NCBI RefSeq assembly: GCF_030812335.1
Contig: NZ_JAUSSN010000001.1
Location: 434,001 to 498,000 of the forward strand
DNA length: 64,000 nt
Reading direction: 5' to 3'
Source of the DNA: Pseudarthrobacter oxydans
GTDB taxonomy: Bacteria; Actinomycetota; Actinomycetes; Actinomycetales; Micrococcaceae
Shown: positions 43,666 to 52,881 of the stretch, piece after piece
How the letters are laid out: every line of letters starts with the position of its first letter
How positions within the stretch are numbered: the stretch's first letter is position 1
Translations under genes and position numbers: made by a program
The notes under the pieces: model-generated
The model's input: the letters and a program-made list of their open reading frames with translations, nothing else
Told to the model about the DNA's origin: nothing
Database searches by the model: none

Positions 43666-45738
43666 ATGAAAGCTAAGAGTTTCTTCAAGGGCCCGGGCAT
43701 CTGGATTGTCGTTGTTGTTGGCATGCTCCTGCTCGCCTTTGCCACCCTGTCCCCGGGCGGCGCAGCCCGGATCGATACGGACAAGGGCCTCGCGCTGCTG
43801 ACCGACACCGGCGGCAAGGTTGAACAGGCAAAGATTTTCGACGCCGAAAACCGCGTGGACCTGGTCCTGAAGGAAAACCTGCAGGTTGACGGCCAGGACA
43901 AGGGCAAGAACATCCAGTTCTACTACGTCAACGCCCGCGCGGACGACGTCGTCAAAGCCGTCACGGACGCCCGCCCGCCGAGCGGCTACACCGACCAGCC
44001 GGTCGAGAACAACTGGTTCGCCGGGCTGTTCTCCCTCCTGATCCCGGTCCTCCTCCTCGGCGTCCTGTTCTGGTTCCTGCTCTCCCGCATGCAGGGCGGC
44101 GGCTCCAAGGTCATGCAGTTCGGCAAGTCCAAGGCCAAGCTGGTCAACAAGGACATGCCCCAGGTCACTTTCAGCGACGTCGCCGGCGCCGACGAAGCCG
44201 TCGAGGAACTCGAAGAAATCAAGGAATTCCTGCAGGAACCGGCGAAGTTCCAGGCTGTGGGGGCCAAGATCCCCAAGGGCGTGCTGCTCTACGGCCCTCC
44301 CGGCACCGGCAAGACCCTGCTGGCCCGGGCCGTCGCCGGCGAAGCCGGCGTCCCGTTCTTCTCCATCTCCGGTTCCGACTTCGTGGAAATGTTCGTCGGC
44401 GTGGGCGCCTCCCGAGTCCGCGACCTGTTCGAGCAGGCCAAGCAGAACGCCCCCGCCATCATCTTCGTGGACGAGATCGACGCCGTCGGCCGCCACCGCG
44501 GTGCCGGCATCGGCGGCGGCAACGACGAACGCGAGCAGACCCTCAACCAGCTGCTGGTTGAAATGGACGGCTTCGACGTCAAGACCAACGTCATCCTGAT
44601 CGCCGCCACCAACCGCCCCGACGTGCTGGACCCGGCCCTGCTCCGCCCGGGCCGCTTTGACCGCCAGATCTCCGTCGAGGCCCCCGACCTGATCGGCCGC
44701 GACCAGATCCTGAAGGTCCACGCCAAGGGCAAGCCGATGGCTCCCGGCGTCGACCTGAAGGCCGTGGCCAAGAAGACCCCCGGCTACACCGGTGCGGACC
44801 TGGCCAACGTCCTCAACGAGGCGGCCCTGCTGACCGCCCGCTCCAACGCGAACCTGATCGATGACCGCGCCCTCGACGAGGCCATCGACCGCGTGATGGC
44901 CGGCCCGCAGAAGCGCAGCCGCGTCATGAAGGAACACGAACGCAAAGTCACCGCGTACCACGAAGGCGGCCACGCCCTCGTAGCCGCGGCGCTGCGGAAC
45001 TCGGCCCCGGTCACGAAGATCACCATCCTGCCCCGCGGCCGCGCCCTGGGCTACACCATGGTGGTCCCGGAGAACGACAAGTACTCCGTCACGCGCAACG
45101 AACTGCTCGACCAGATGGCCTACGCCATGGGCGGCCGAGTCGCCGAGGAGCTCGTCTTCCATGACCCGTCCACCGGCGCGTCCAACGACATCGAGAAGGC
45201 CACCGGGATCGCCCGCAAGATGGTCACCGAGTTCGGCATGAGCGAACGCGTCGGCGCGGTGCGCCTCGGCCAGGGCGGCGGCGAGCCCTTCCTGGGCCGC
45301 GACGCCGGCCACGAGCGCAACTACTCCGACCAGATCGCCTACATCGTCGACGAGGAAGTGCGCCGCCTGATCGAGGGCGCCCACGACGAGGCCTACGCCA
45401 TCCTGATTGAGAACCGCGACGTCCTGGACGAGCTGGCACTCGAACTGCTGGAACGCGAAACGCTGAACCAGGCCGAAATCGCCCAGGTCTTCACCAACAT
45501 CCGGAAGCGTGATTTCCGCGAGATCTGGCTCTCCAAGGAGACCCGCCCGATCCAGGAAATCGGCCCGGTGGAATCCCGCCGCGAGAAGGCCGAACGCGAA
45601 GCGCAGGAAGAAGCCAAGGAAGCCCGCCTCGAGGAACCGCTGGACACGTTCCCGCCGCACGCCCAGGGTGTTGTCTCCGGACAGGAGCCCTTCCAAGGCG
45701 GTGTAACGGATCTCGGGCCCGACGGCCATCCCGGCTAG
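43666..45738 (+). CDS. ftsH: ATP-dependent zinc metalloprotease FtsH
   Basis: A 690-aa membrane AAA+ protease that degrades membrane and short-lived cytosolic proteins. Two membrane helices (about 11-30 and 118-140) flank an external domain. The AAA module has Walker A GPPGTGKT, Walker [10 protein letters not shown] and the second region of homology [19 protein letters not shown]. The protease zinc site is [11 protein letters not shown] (HEGGH), with the third ligand Asp in [11 protein letters not shown]. The C-terminal 60 residues are acidic and probably disordered. Its TAG stop forms part of the folE -10 element. Confidence 0.97.
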   Translation: MKAKSFFKGPGIWIVVVVGMLLLAFATLSPGGAARIDTDKGLALLTDTGGKVEQAKIFDAENRVDLVLKENLQVDGQDKGKNIQFYYVNARADDVVKAVTDARPPSGYTDQPVENNWFAGLFSLLIPVLLLGVLFWFLLSRMQGGGSKVMQFGKSKAKLVNKDMPQVTFSDVAGADEAVEELEEIKEFLQEPAKFQAVGAKIPKGVLLYGPPGTGKTLLARAVAGEAGVPFFSISGSDFVEMFVGVGASRVRDLFEQAKQNAPAIIFVDEIDAVGRHRGAGIGGGNDEREQTLNQLLVEMDGFDVKTNVILIAATNRPDVLDPALLRPGRFDRQISVEAPDLIGRDQILKVHAKGKPMAPGVDLKAVAKKTPGYTGADLANVLNEAALLTARSNANLIDDRALDEAIDRVMAGPQKRSRVMKEHERKVTAYHEGGHALVAAALRNSAPVTKITILPRGRALGYTMVVPENDKYSVTRNELLDQMAYAMGGRVAEELVFHDPSTGASNDIEKATGIARKMVTEFGMSERVGAVRLGQGGGEPFLGRDAGHERNYSDQIAYIVDEEVRRLIEGAHDEAYAILIENRDVLDELALELLERETLNQAEIAQVFTNIRKRDFREIWLSKETRPIQEIGPVESRREKAEREAQEEAKEARLEEPLDTFPPHAQGVVSGQEPFQGGVTDLGPDGHPG

Positions 45739-45741
45739 GCT
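45736..45741 (+). promoter_or_regulatory. -10 element TAGGCT overlapping the ftsH stop
   Basis: The TAG stop of ftsH is the first half of TAGGCT, which is followed by 6 nt and then GTG 45748 of folE. This implies an internal, leaderless promoter for the folate genes. Confidence 0.5.
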
Positions 45742-45747
45742 TCTTCC

Positions 45748-46392
45748 GTGACTTCTTTCTTCAATGACGACGACGACGCTCCCGCCACCGATCCCCAGAC
45801 GGCGGGAGCGCCCGTCCCCGGCATCACCCCCGTGGACCAGCCCCGGATCGAGGCGGCTATCCGTGAGATCCTGCTGGCCATCGGCGAGGACCCGGACCGC
45901 AGCGGCCTCCTGGACACCCCCAGGCGGGTCGCGAAGGCCTACACGGAGATGTTCGCCGGGCTCCACCACGATCCGGCCGAAATCCTGGCCACCCAATTCG
46001 ACCTGGACCACGAGGAACTGGTCCTGGTCAAGGACATCCCGTTCTACTCCACCTGCGAGCACCACCTCGTTCCGTTCCATGGCGTCGCGCATGTGGGCTA
46101 CATTCCCTCGCACGACGGGAAAGTCACCGGCCTGAGCAAACTCGCGCGGCTCGTGGACATGTTCGCCCGCCGCCCCCAGGTCCAGGAACGCCTCACCACC
46201 CAGATCGTCGAAGCCCTCGTCACCCATCTCAAGCCCCGCGGCGCAATCGTTGTCATCGAATGCGAACACCTCTGCATGTCGATGCGCGGCATCCGCAAGC
46301 CCGGCGCCAAGACCGTCACCAGCGCGGTGCGCGGGCAGCTCCATGACCCGGCCACCCGTGCCGAGGCCATGAGCCTCATTATCGGAAGGTAA
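45748..46392 (+). CDS. folE: GTP cyclohydrolase I
   Basis: A 214-aa type IA enzyme that converts GTP to 7,8-dihydroneopterin triphosphate, the first step of folate synthesis. Conserved parts are [12 protein letters not shown], the zinc site [18 protein letters not shown], and [19 protein letters not shown]. The GTG start follows a -10 element by 6 nt and starts 9 bp after ftsH. It begins the folE-folP-folB-folK run, with 11 bp to folP. Confidence 0.97.
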   Translation: MTSFFNDDDDAPATDPQTAGAPVPGITPVDQPRIEAAIREILLAIGEDPDRSGLLDTPRRVAKAYTEMFAGLHHDPAEILATQFDLDHEELVLVKDIPFYSTCEHHLVPFHGVAHVGYIPSHDGKVTGLSKLARLVDMFARRPQVQERLTTQIVEALVTHLKPRGAIVVIECEHLCMSMRGIRKPGAKTVTSAVRGQLHDPATRAEAMSLIIGR

Positions 46393-46403
46393 GAACACAG
46401 ACT

Positions 46404-47348
46404 ATGGATTCCCTAGCCGCAGCCCCCGGAACCGGACCGGCGACCTCGCCCCTGCCCGTCCTGCGCAAGGCCCGGCCGGCCGCCAAATTGGAAAACCTCC
46501 CCACGGACCGGACGCTCGTGATGGGGATCCTGAATGTCACCCCGGACTCCTTCAGCGACGGCGGCAAGCACGCCGCCGCGGACACCGCCATCGCCGCCGG
46601 CCTGCGGATGTTCTACGGCGGCGCCGACATCATCGACGTCGGCGGTGAATCCACCCGCCCGGGAGCGGTCGAGGTCGGCGTCGAGGAGGAGCAGCGCCGG
46701 GTGCTGCCCGTGATCCAGGCGCTGGTCAAGGCCGGTGCCCTGGTCAGTATCGACACCACGCACGCCGCCACCGCCGCGGCGGCGCTGGACGCCGGCGCCG
46801 CCATCATCAATGACGTCTCCGGGCTCACCATGGAGCCCGAGATGGCCGAACTGGTGGCCCGCAGCAAGGTCCCTTACATCCTCACGCACCGCCGCGGCAA
46901 CGCCAGCACGATGGACTCCCTGACCGAGTACGGGAACGTCGCGGAAGACGTGGCCGCGGAACTCGCCGGCGTCCGCGACAAGCTGTACGCGGCCGGCGTC
47001 GCCCCGGAACAGATCATCCTGGACCCGGGACTGGGCTTCGCCAAGAACGAGGAGCAGAACTGGGAACTGCTCCGCCGCCTGGACGTCCTGCAGGCCATGG
47101 GCCACAGGGTGCTCGTCGCAGCCTCCCGCAAGCGCTTTCTCGGCAGCCTCCTGACCGTGGCCGGCAAGGCCGCCCCGCCGGCCGAACGTGACGCCGCCAC
47201 CGCCGCTGTCACCGCCATCAGCGCCCACCGGGGTGCCTGGGCGGTCCGCGTGCACGACGTCGGCCCCAGCCTCGACGCCGTCAAGGTCGCTGCCCGCATG
47301 ACCCCGGCGCAGGCACCCGCCGCGCCGCCCGCCGCCGGCGACAACTGA
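46404..47348 (+). CDS. folP: Dihydropteroate synthase
   Basis: A 314-aa TIM-barrel enzyme joining p-aminobenzoate to the pterin pyrophosphate; sulfonamides target it. The pterin/pyrophosphate motifs are MGILNVTPDSFSDGG, DVGGESTRPGA, SIDTTHA, INDVSG, and LDPGLGFAKN, with a C-terminal RVHDVG. The substrate loop His-Arg-Gly seen here as THRRGNASTM is close to the usual HMxGxPxxM, with Arg in place of Met. The first 35 residues are an Ala/Pro-rich extension. AAGG lies upstream of ATG 46404. Confidence 0.96.
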   Translation: MDSLAAAPGTGPATSPLPVLRKARPAAKLENLPTDRTLVMGILNVTPDSFSDGGKHAAADTAIAAGLRMFYGGADIIDVGGESTRPGAVEVGVEEEQRRVLPVIQALVKAGALVSIDTTHAATAAAALDAGAAIINDVSGLTMEPEMAELVARSKVPYILTHRRGNASTMDSLTEYGNVAEDVAAELAGVRDKLYAAGVAPEQIILDPGLGFAKNEEQNWELLRRLDVLQAMGHRVLVAASRKRFLGSLLTVAGKAAPPAERDAATAAVTAISAHRGAWAVRVHDVGPSLDAVKVAARMTPAQAPAAPPAAGDN

Positions 47349-47362
47349 ACCGGCAGGCCACC

Positions 47363-47731
47363 ATGGACCAGATCACGCTGAGCGGCGTCACCGCCGTCGG
47401 CCACCACGGAGTGCTGGATTTCGAGCGGCGCAACGGCCAGCCGTTCGTCGTCGATGCCGTCCTGCACCTGGACTTCAGCCGTGCCGCCGCCTCCGACGAC
47501 GTGCTGGACACCGCGCACTACGGTGAGGTGGCCGAATGCATCCGGGGCTGGATCACGGGGGAGCCGCTGAACCTGATCGAGGCGCTGGCCGTGCGGATCG
47601 CCGAGGACGTGCTGGGAAGGTTCCCCGTCGCCGCGGTGGACATCACCGTGCACAAGCCCAGGGCCCCGATCGCCGTCGAATTCGGCGACGTCTCCGTCAG
47701 CGTCCGGCGGACCCGGCAGGACCAGCGATGA
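47363..47731 (+). CDS. folB: Dihydroneopterin aldolase
   Basis: A 122-aa enzyme cleaving dihydroneopterin to 6-hydroxymethyl-dihydropterin and glycolaldehyde. GVTAVGHHGVLDFERRNGQ contains the substrate-binding His-Gly-Val, DVLDTAHYGEVA the Asp/Tyr segment, NLIEALAVRIAE the catalytic Glu, and VHKPRAPI the Lys. Its stop overlaps the folK start by 4 bp (ATGA), so the two are translationally coupled. Confidence 0.96.
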   Translation: MDQITLSGVTAVGHHGVLDFERRNGQPFVVDAVLHLDFSRAAASDDVLDTAHYGEVAECIRGWITGEPLNLIEALAVRIAEDVLGRFPVAAVDITVHKPRAPIAVEFGDVSVSVRRTRQDQR

Positions 47732-48255
47732 ACTACACCCGGGCCGTGCTCGCGCTCGGCAGCAACCTGGGGGCTCGCAGCGACACCCTCTCGGCGGCCG
47801 TCGCGGACATCGTCGACCCGCCCGAGGTCCGCCTGCTGGCCATCTCGCCGATTGTGCAGACCAAAGCCGTCGGCGGGCCGGACGGCCAGCCGGACTTCCT
47901 CAACATGGTGATCGCCGTGGAGACCACACTGGCGCCCCTGGAGCTGCTGCAGCACTGCCACGCGGTGGAGCAGAAACACCTCCGCGTCCGCGACGTGCAC
48001 TGGGGTCCGCGGACCCTCGACGTCGACATCATCACGTACGGGGATCTGGCCAGTTCCGACCCGGAACTGACCCTGCCCCATCCGCGCGCAGCCGAGCGGG
48101 CGTTCGTGCTCTACCCGTGGTCGCTCATCGACCCCGGCGCCGAGCTCAACGGCGAACGCATCGGCGAGCTCGCCGCCAAGGCCGCCGACTTCGCCGACCT
48201 GGTGCCCTTCGACGGGTTCGAAAACCTCCACGGCGTGGCCGGAGCGGCCGAGTGA
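47728..48255 (+). CDS. folK: 2-amino-4-hydroxy-6-hydroxymethyldihydropteridine diphosphokinase
   Basis: A 175-aa pyrophosphokinase activating hydroxymethyl-dihydropterin for FolP. ALGSNLGARSDTL is the N-terminal signature. The PPPK signature is WGPRTLDVDIITYG, in which the two Asp residues bind Mg-ATP, and LPHPRAAERAFVLYPW follows. It overlaps folB by 4 bp and shares one base with the next start (TGATG), so it belongs to one tightly coupled operon. Confidence 0.96.
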   Translation: MNYTRAVLALGSNLGARSDTLSAAVADIVDPPEVRLLAISPIVQTKAVGGPDGQPDFLNMVIAVETTLAPLELLQHCHAVEQKHLRVRDVHWGPRTLDVDIITYGDLASSDPELTLPHPRAAERAFVLYPWSLIDPGAELNGERIGELAAKAADFADLVPFDGFENLHGVAGAAE

Positions 48256-48776
48256 TGAAGTTGACCAGCCCGCTGGTGCTGCTGGTGATCAGCGTGGCCG
48301 TGGGGATCCTGGGCTGGCTCGCCGCCCTGCTGACCACCCGCTACGGACTGAACACCCCCGTGCTGCCGCTCAACGGACTCATCACGATGGGCGTGATCAT
48401 GGTGCTCACCCTCGTGCTGGGCATCCGCGTGCTCCGCTGGCGGAACGGCAAAAAGAAGAAAATGCTCAACCCGATCCTGGCCGCCTGGACCCTCGTCCTC
48501 GCCCAGGCCTGCGCCTACACCGGCAGCGTGCTGCTGGGCTGGCATGCAGGGATCTTCATTGACCAGCTGCGCCTCTGGAATCTGCGCAGTGACCAGACCC
48601 TCGCCTGGCAGGCCCTGGCCATGGCCGGCGGCGGCCTGGCCATGATCGGGGTCGGCCTGATGGTGGAACGGTTCTGCCGGATCCCGCCCGAGGAGGGAGA
48701 CGGCGAATCAGTCCCGGGCCTCCAGGACAAGCGCAAACCCAAATCGGAAGGCGAATATGCGTACCGAGGCGATTGA
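48255..48776 (+). CDS. DUF3180 family membrane protein
   Basis: A 173-aa actinobacterial membrane protein with four helices (about 5-27, 38-58, 74-98, 115-135) and a charged cytoplasmic C-terminal tail. It fits DUF3180, which is almost always found right after folK in actinobacteria; its function is unknown. The start overlaps the folK stop (TGATG). Its 3' end overlaps the next gene by 20 bp. Confidence 0.88.
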   Translation: MKLTSPLVLLVISVAVGILGWLAALLTTRYGLNTPVLPLNGLITMGVIMVLTLVLGIRVLRWRNGKKKKMLNPILAAWTLVLAQACAYTGSVLLGWHAGIFIDQLRLWNLRSDQTLAWQALAMAGGGLAMIGVGLMVERFCRIPPEEGDGESVPGLQDKRKPKSEGEYAYRGD

Positions 48777-49269
48777 CCCCCCGGGCATCACGTGGCTGCG
48801 CGTTTCGCCGAAATACATCACGGTGCGGCTGGCCAGCTGGGCGCTGGCCAACCTCGTCGTCGTGGCGCTGCTGTGCGTTCCGCTGATCCTTGTCGTCAGC
48901 GGCGTGTGGGAGAACTTCCCGCTCTGGCTGGCCGTCGCCCTCCCGGCCGTGATGCTGGTCCTGGCCCTCTGGCGGCTGCTGCTCATTCCCCGCCAGGTGC
49001 GCGCCATCGGCTACGCCGAGCGTGAGGACGACCTGCTCATCCGCCGCGGCATCTTCTTCCAGCGCACCCTCGTGGTCCCCTACGGCCGGATGCAGTACGT
49101 GGACATCGGCGTCGGGCCGGTGGAACGCGGCCTGGGCCTATGCACGCTGAAACTGCACACCGCCTCCGCCGGCACCAACGCGGAAATCCCGGGCCTGCCC
49201 GCCGCGGAGGGAGCGCGGCTCCGCGAGCAGCTCTCCGCCCGCGGTGAAGCCCGGCTGGCCGGACTGTGA
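48757..49269 (+). CDS. bPH2 (DUF304/YdbS-like) membrane protein
   Basis: A 170-aa protein with two membrane helices (about 25-50 and 55-75) followed by one bacterial pleckstrin-homology-like domain (bPH2): YAEREDDLLIRRGIFFQRTL, then VPYGRMQYVDIGVGPVERGLGL, a very typical YdbS-type motif. Such proteins usually pair with a larger YdbT-like partner, and that partner is the next gene. It starts inside the DUF3180 gene (20-bp overlap). The role may be membrane or secreted-toxin related as in Bacillus YdbS/YdbT, but this is not established here. Confidence 0.88.
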   Translation: MRTEAIDPPGITWLRVSPKYITVRLASWALANLVVVALLCVPLILVVSGVWENFPLWLAVALPAVMLVLALWRLLLIPRQVRAIGYAEREDDLLIRRGIFFQRTLVVPYGRMQYVDIGVGPVERGLGLCTLKLHTASAGTNAEIPGLPAAEGARLREQLSARGEARLAGL

Positions 49270-49305
49270 CGGGTCCGCTGTGAGGACCTCCATTAGGGGA
49301 ACACA

Positions 49306-50883
49306 GTGAAGCCGGACGCGGCCCCGGAGGCGTCCGCCGGCGCCGACGCGGGAACCCCCGACGGCGGGTGGCTGCGCGTGCACCCCGCCTCGCCCTTCGT
49401 GCGCGGCTGGGTGGCGCTGGCCGCCATTGTCTTCTTCTTCTTCCGGGACACTTTCGAGCGGATGCTCCAGGGCGGCCCCCTCGTCGACGAGCAGCTCGCA
49501 GGCCGGGCGCCATGGCTGCTGTTCGGCGGCGGCGTGCTGCTGCTGCTCACCGGGGCGGGCTACGTCCTGAGCTGGTACTTCACCCGCTACCAGGTGGCGG
49601 AGGGCTATGTCCGGATCAACACCGGCTTCCTCTTCAAACAGCAGCGGCAGGCCCGGCTCGACCGGGTCCAGGCCATCGACATCGTGCAGCCGCTGCTCGC
49701 GCGGATCTTCGGGCTGGCCGAGCTCAAGTTCGAGGTCGCCGACGCCGGGGAGTCCGCGGTCCGGCTCGCCTACCTCCGCATGGACGAAGCGCGGCAGCTC
49801 CGGGCCACGATCCTGGCCCGCGCCGCCGGCGTCGTGCCGGACCCCGCGCAACCGGGGGCCGCCGCGGCGGAGGCGCCGGAACACGCCGTGCTCACCGTCC
49901 CGCCCGGGCGCCTCATCGGATCCCTGGTGCTGAGCGAGCAGAGCGTGGTCGTGGTCGTCGGCGGGCTGGCCTCCGTGGTGCTTTCCGCCGCCACCGAAAA
50001 CCGCAGCTTCTACCTGTTCCTGATCCCGGCCGTGCTGGGCATGGTCGCCGCGTACTGGAACTCCCTCAACCGGGGCTATAACTTCACCGCGGCCATTTCC
50101 CCGGACGGCATCCGGCTGCGCTACGGGCTGCTGGACACCCAGGCGCAGACCCTGCCGCCGGGGCGGATCCAGGCCCTGCGGGTCAGCCAGCCGCCGCTGT
50201 GGCGGGTCCTCGGCTGGTACCGGATCCAGGTCAACGTGGCCGGTTACGGCGCCGCGGGAGGCAACGGCGAGGCCTCCTCCCGGACCACGCTCCTTCCGGT
50301 GGGGACCTTCCCCGACGTGCTCACCATGCTCTCCCTGGTCCTGCCCGACCCGGGCACCCCGGACCCGGTGCGGATCTTCACCGCCGGCGTCAACGGCCTC
50401 GCCCCTGCCGTGTCGGGGGAGGAGACCGCGGACGCTGCCGGGGCGCCGGGTTCCGGGACGGACGACGGCGGCTTCGTCACCACCCCGCGGCGCGCCCGGC
50501 TGCTGGCCCCGCTGGGCTGGCGGCGCAACGGCTTCAGCGCCACCGACACGGCCCTGCTGATCCGCTCGGGCCGCTGGTGGCGGCACCTCGTGGTGGTCCC
50601 GCACCAGCGCACCCAGTCCATGGCGCTGGAGCAGGGCCCCCTGGCCCGGCGCTTCCGGGTGGCGGACCTGGTGCTGCACACCACCGCCGGGCCGGTGTCC
50701 CCGCGGCTGATCCAGGCCGGCCTCGACGAGGGCCGGGCACTGCTGGATGAACAGGCGGCCCGGGCCCGGGCCGCGCGCAAACGCCAGACCAGCGAGCACT
50801 GGCTGGACCAGGTCCGCCCGCTCGTGGCCGGCCCCTCCCACACCGAAGAACCCAACAGTCAGGAAGACCCGCAGCATGGCTAA
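49306..50883 (+). CDS. Multi-bPH2 (YdbT-like) membrane protein
   Basis: A 525-aa partner of the preceding YdbS-like protein. Two N-terminal helices (about 28-50 and 65-90) and two further helices (about 205-250) separate three bPH2 repeats. The repeats begin near YVRINTGFLFKQQRQARLDR (about 100), DGIRLRYGLLDTQAQTLP (about 268) and RSGRWWRHLVVVPHQRTQSM (about 420), each with the Arg-xx-Gln/Ala core. The GTG start at 49306 is 36 bp after the preceding stop. It overlaps the DUF2520 gene by 8 bp. Confidence 0.85.
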   Translation: MKPDAAPEASAGADAGTPDGGWLRVHPASPFVRGWVALAAIVFFFFRDTFERMLQGGPLVDEQLAGRAPWLLFGGGVLLLLTGAGYVLSWYFTRYQVAEGYVRINTGFLFKQQRQARLDRVQAIDIVQPLLARIFGLAELKFEVADAGESAVRLAYLRMDEARQLRATILARAAGVVPDPAQPGAAAAEAPEHAVLTVPPGRLIGSLVLSEQSVVVVVGGLASVVLSAATENRSFYLFLIPAVLGMVAAYWNSLNRGYNFTAAISPDGIRLRYGLLDTQAQTLPPGRIQALRVSQPPLWRVLGWYRIQVNVAGYGAAGGNGEASSRTTLLPVGTFPDVLTMLSLVLPDPGTPDPVRIFTAGVNGLAPAVSGEETADAAGAPGSGTDDGGFVTTPRRARLLAPLGWRRNGFSATDTALLIRSGRWWRHLVVVPHQRTQSMALEQGPLARRFRVADLVLHTTAGPVSPRLIQAGLDEGRALLDEQAARARAARKRQTSEHWLDQVRPLVAGPSHTEEPNSQEDPQHG

Positions 50884-51784
50884 ACCAGGACGACTCGGCA
50901 TCGGAATCATCGGCGCCGGCAAGGTCGGCGCCGTCCTGGGGGCGGCGCTGCGCGGCGCGGAACATGCCATCATCGGGGTCTCCGCGGTCTCGGACGCCAG
51001 CCGCGAACGCGCGGAGACGCTGCTTCCGGGCGTCCCGGTGCTGGACGTGCAGGACATCGTCGAGCGCGCCGAACTCGTGCTCCTGGCCGTCCCCGACGAC
51101 GCGCTCGGCCCGCTCATCGAGGGACTGGCGAAGCTCGGCGCCTGGCAGCCCGGCCAGCTCGTCGCCCACACCTCCGGCCGCTTCGGCGTCGGGATCCTGC
51201 ATCCGGTGCGGGCCGCCGGCGCCATCCCGCTGGCGCTGCACCCCGCGATGACCTTCACCGGGATGAGCCTGGACCTGACCCGGCTGCTGGACTGCACCTT
51301 CGGAGTCACGGCGGACGCCGCGATGCTGCCCATTGCCCAGGCCCTCGTCGTGGAGATGGGTGCGGAGCCCGTCGCGATCGCCGAGGCCGACCGCACGCTC
51401 TACCACGCGGCCCTCGCGCACGGCTCAAACCACCTCGTCACCCTGGTGGCGCAGGCCTCGCAGCTGCTCCGGGAAGTCGGCGTCGAGGCCCCCGAACGCA
51501 TGCTGGGACCGCTGCTGCGGGCGACCCTGGAGAACGCGCTCGCCTCGGGCGAATCGGCCCTCACCGGGCCGGTCGTCCGAGGCGACGTGGGCACCGTTGC
51601 CGCACACGCCGAGTCCCTGCGGGAGCACGACGGCGGCTCGGGCGGCGATATTCTGGAGGCGTACCTGGCCATGGCCCGGGCGACGGCCCGCCGGGCAGGA
51701 CGCCGGGGACTGCTGAAGCCGGAGCAACTCGGCGACATCACGCAGGCGCTCGAGGGCCCGGACCTCGACGGCCCGCAAACCTAA
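50876..51784 (+). CDS. Rossmann-like and DUF2520 domain protein
   Basis: A 302-aa protein with an N-terminal NADP-binding Rossmann domain ([20 protein letters not shown], GxGxxG) and a C-terminal helical DUF2520 domain (about 150-290), like a ketopantoate/pyrroline-5-carboxylate reductase-type fold. [11 protein letters not shown] is the characteristic motif. It lies directly upstream of panC, a conserved arrangement, so a role near pantothenate metabolism has been suspected, but the reaction is unknown. It overlaps the bPH2 gene by 8 bp. Confidence 0.85.
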   Translation: MAKPGRLGIGIIGAGKVGAVLGAALRGAEHAIIGVSAVSDASRERAETLLPGVPVLDVQDIVERAELVLLAVPDDALGPLIEGLAKLGAWQPGQLVAHTSGRFGVGILHPVRAAGAIPLALHPAMTFTGMSLDLTRLLDCTFGVTADAAMLPIAQALVVEMGAEPVAIAEADRTLYHAALAHGSNHLVTLVAQASQLLREVGVEAPERMLGPLLRATLENALASGESALTGPVVRGDVGTVAAHAESLREHDGGSGGDILEAYLAMARATARRAGRRGLLKPEQLGDITQALEGPDLDGPQT

Positions 51785-51790
51785 GGAAGG
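51783..51790 (+). promoter_or_regulatory. RBS fixing a TTG start of panC
   Basis: AAGGAAGG overlaps the TAA stop of the preceding gene and lies 8 nt before TTG 51799. Confidence 0.65.
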
Positions 51791-51798
51791 TCCCCAAC

Positions 51799-52698
51799 TT
51801 GGCGATCCAACTCGTGACCACGGCTGCCCGGCTCCGGACTGAAAGCGCCCGCCTGCTCCAGGAGAAGGGCGGCACCTCGCAGGGCCTGGTGCCCACCATG
51901 GGTGCCCTGCACGAGGGGCACGCCGAGCTGGCTCGCACCGCCGTCGAGCAGAATGACGTGGTGGTGGTGAGTATCTTCGTGAACCCGCTGCAGTTTGGCG
52001 AGGCCGTGGACCTGGAACGCTACCCCCGGACCCTGGAGGCGGACCTGGCGCTGCTGGACGCCGTGGGCGTGGACCTGGTGTTCGCTCCGGACGCGGCCGA
52101 GGTCTACCCCGAAGGGGCACCCCGCGTCCGGATCAGTGCGGGCGCGGTGGCCGAGAAGTGGGAGGGCGCGTCCCGCCCCGGGCACTTCGACGGCGCCCTG
52201 ACCGTGGTGGCCAAGCTGCTGCACTACGGGACGCCCGGCGCGGCCGCGGGCCCGGAACTGCCGGCTTACCGGGCGTACTTCGGCCAGAAGGATGCCCAGC
52301 AGCTGGCCCTGGTCCAGCGTATGGTGGCGGATCTGAACTTCCCGGTCCAGATCGTCCCCGTGCCGATCGTGCGCTCCGCGGACGGCCTCGCGCTGTCCAG
52401 CCGCAACCGTTTCCTTTCCGCCGAGGAACGCGAGGCGGCGCTGGTGCTCTCGCGGGCGCTGCGCCTGGTCGAGGAACGGGCCAACGCCCACGAGCCCCTG
52501 GACCTTGAGTCCGCGCGGGCCCTCGTGGAGTCCCAGCCGCTTGTGCACCTGGACTACTTCGAGGTGGTGGACCCCCGAACCCTGGACCCGCTGGCCGAGA
52601 ACTGCCGGGACACCCCGTTCCGCGGCGAGGGCCTGGCGATCATCGCGGCCACGGTCGGCCCGGTCCGGCTGATCGACAACGTCCCACTGGATTCCTAG
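51799..52698 (+). CDS. panC: Pantothenate synthetase
   Basis: A 299-aa enzyme condensing pantoate and beta-alanine with ATP to pantothenate, the coenzyme A precursor. The class I-synthetase-like HIGH motif is [21 protein letters not shown] and [16 protein letters not shown] bind pantoate and ATP, and the KMSKS-like loop is [14 protein letters not shown]. The start is TTG, fixed by AAGGAAGG 8 nt upstream. It ends the conserved block that began at dacB; no panD follows within the window. Confidence 0.95.
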   Translation: MAIQLVTTAARLRTESARLLQEKGGTSQGLVPTMGALHEGHAELARTAVEQNDVVVVSIFVNPLQFGEAVDLERYPRTLEADLALLDAVGVDLVFAPDAAEVYPEGAPRVRISAGAVAEKWEGASRPGHFDGALTVVAKLLHYGTPGAAAGPELPAYRAYFGQKDAQQLALVQRMVADLNFPVQIVPVPIVRSADGLALSSRNRFLSAEEREAALVLSRALRLVEERANAHEPLDLESARALVESQPLVHLDYFEVVDPRTLDPLAENCRDTPFRGEGLAIIAATVGPVRLIDNVPLDS

Positions 52699-52881
52699 CC
52701 GTTTCCGCTCTCGGCCGGGCACCTGCCGGCCGCCGTGCGGTGCTGGCCCGGCGGGCCGCCGGACGCAGGCCGCCGGAAACTATCTCCGCCGCCGGGAATT
52801 ACCGTGGCCTGTCGCCGGTTGGCACCTGATGTAGCGACGACGCTCGCCACCCCACTTCGAAACTCCCTGAGGGAATCCCCT

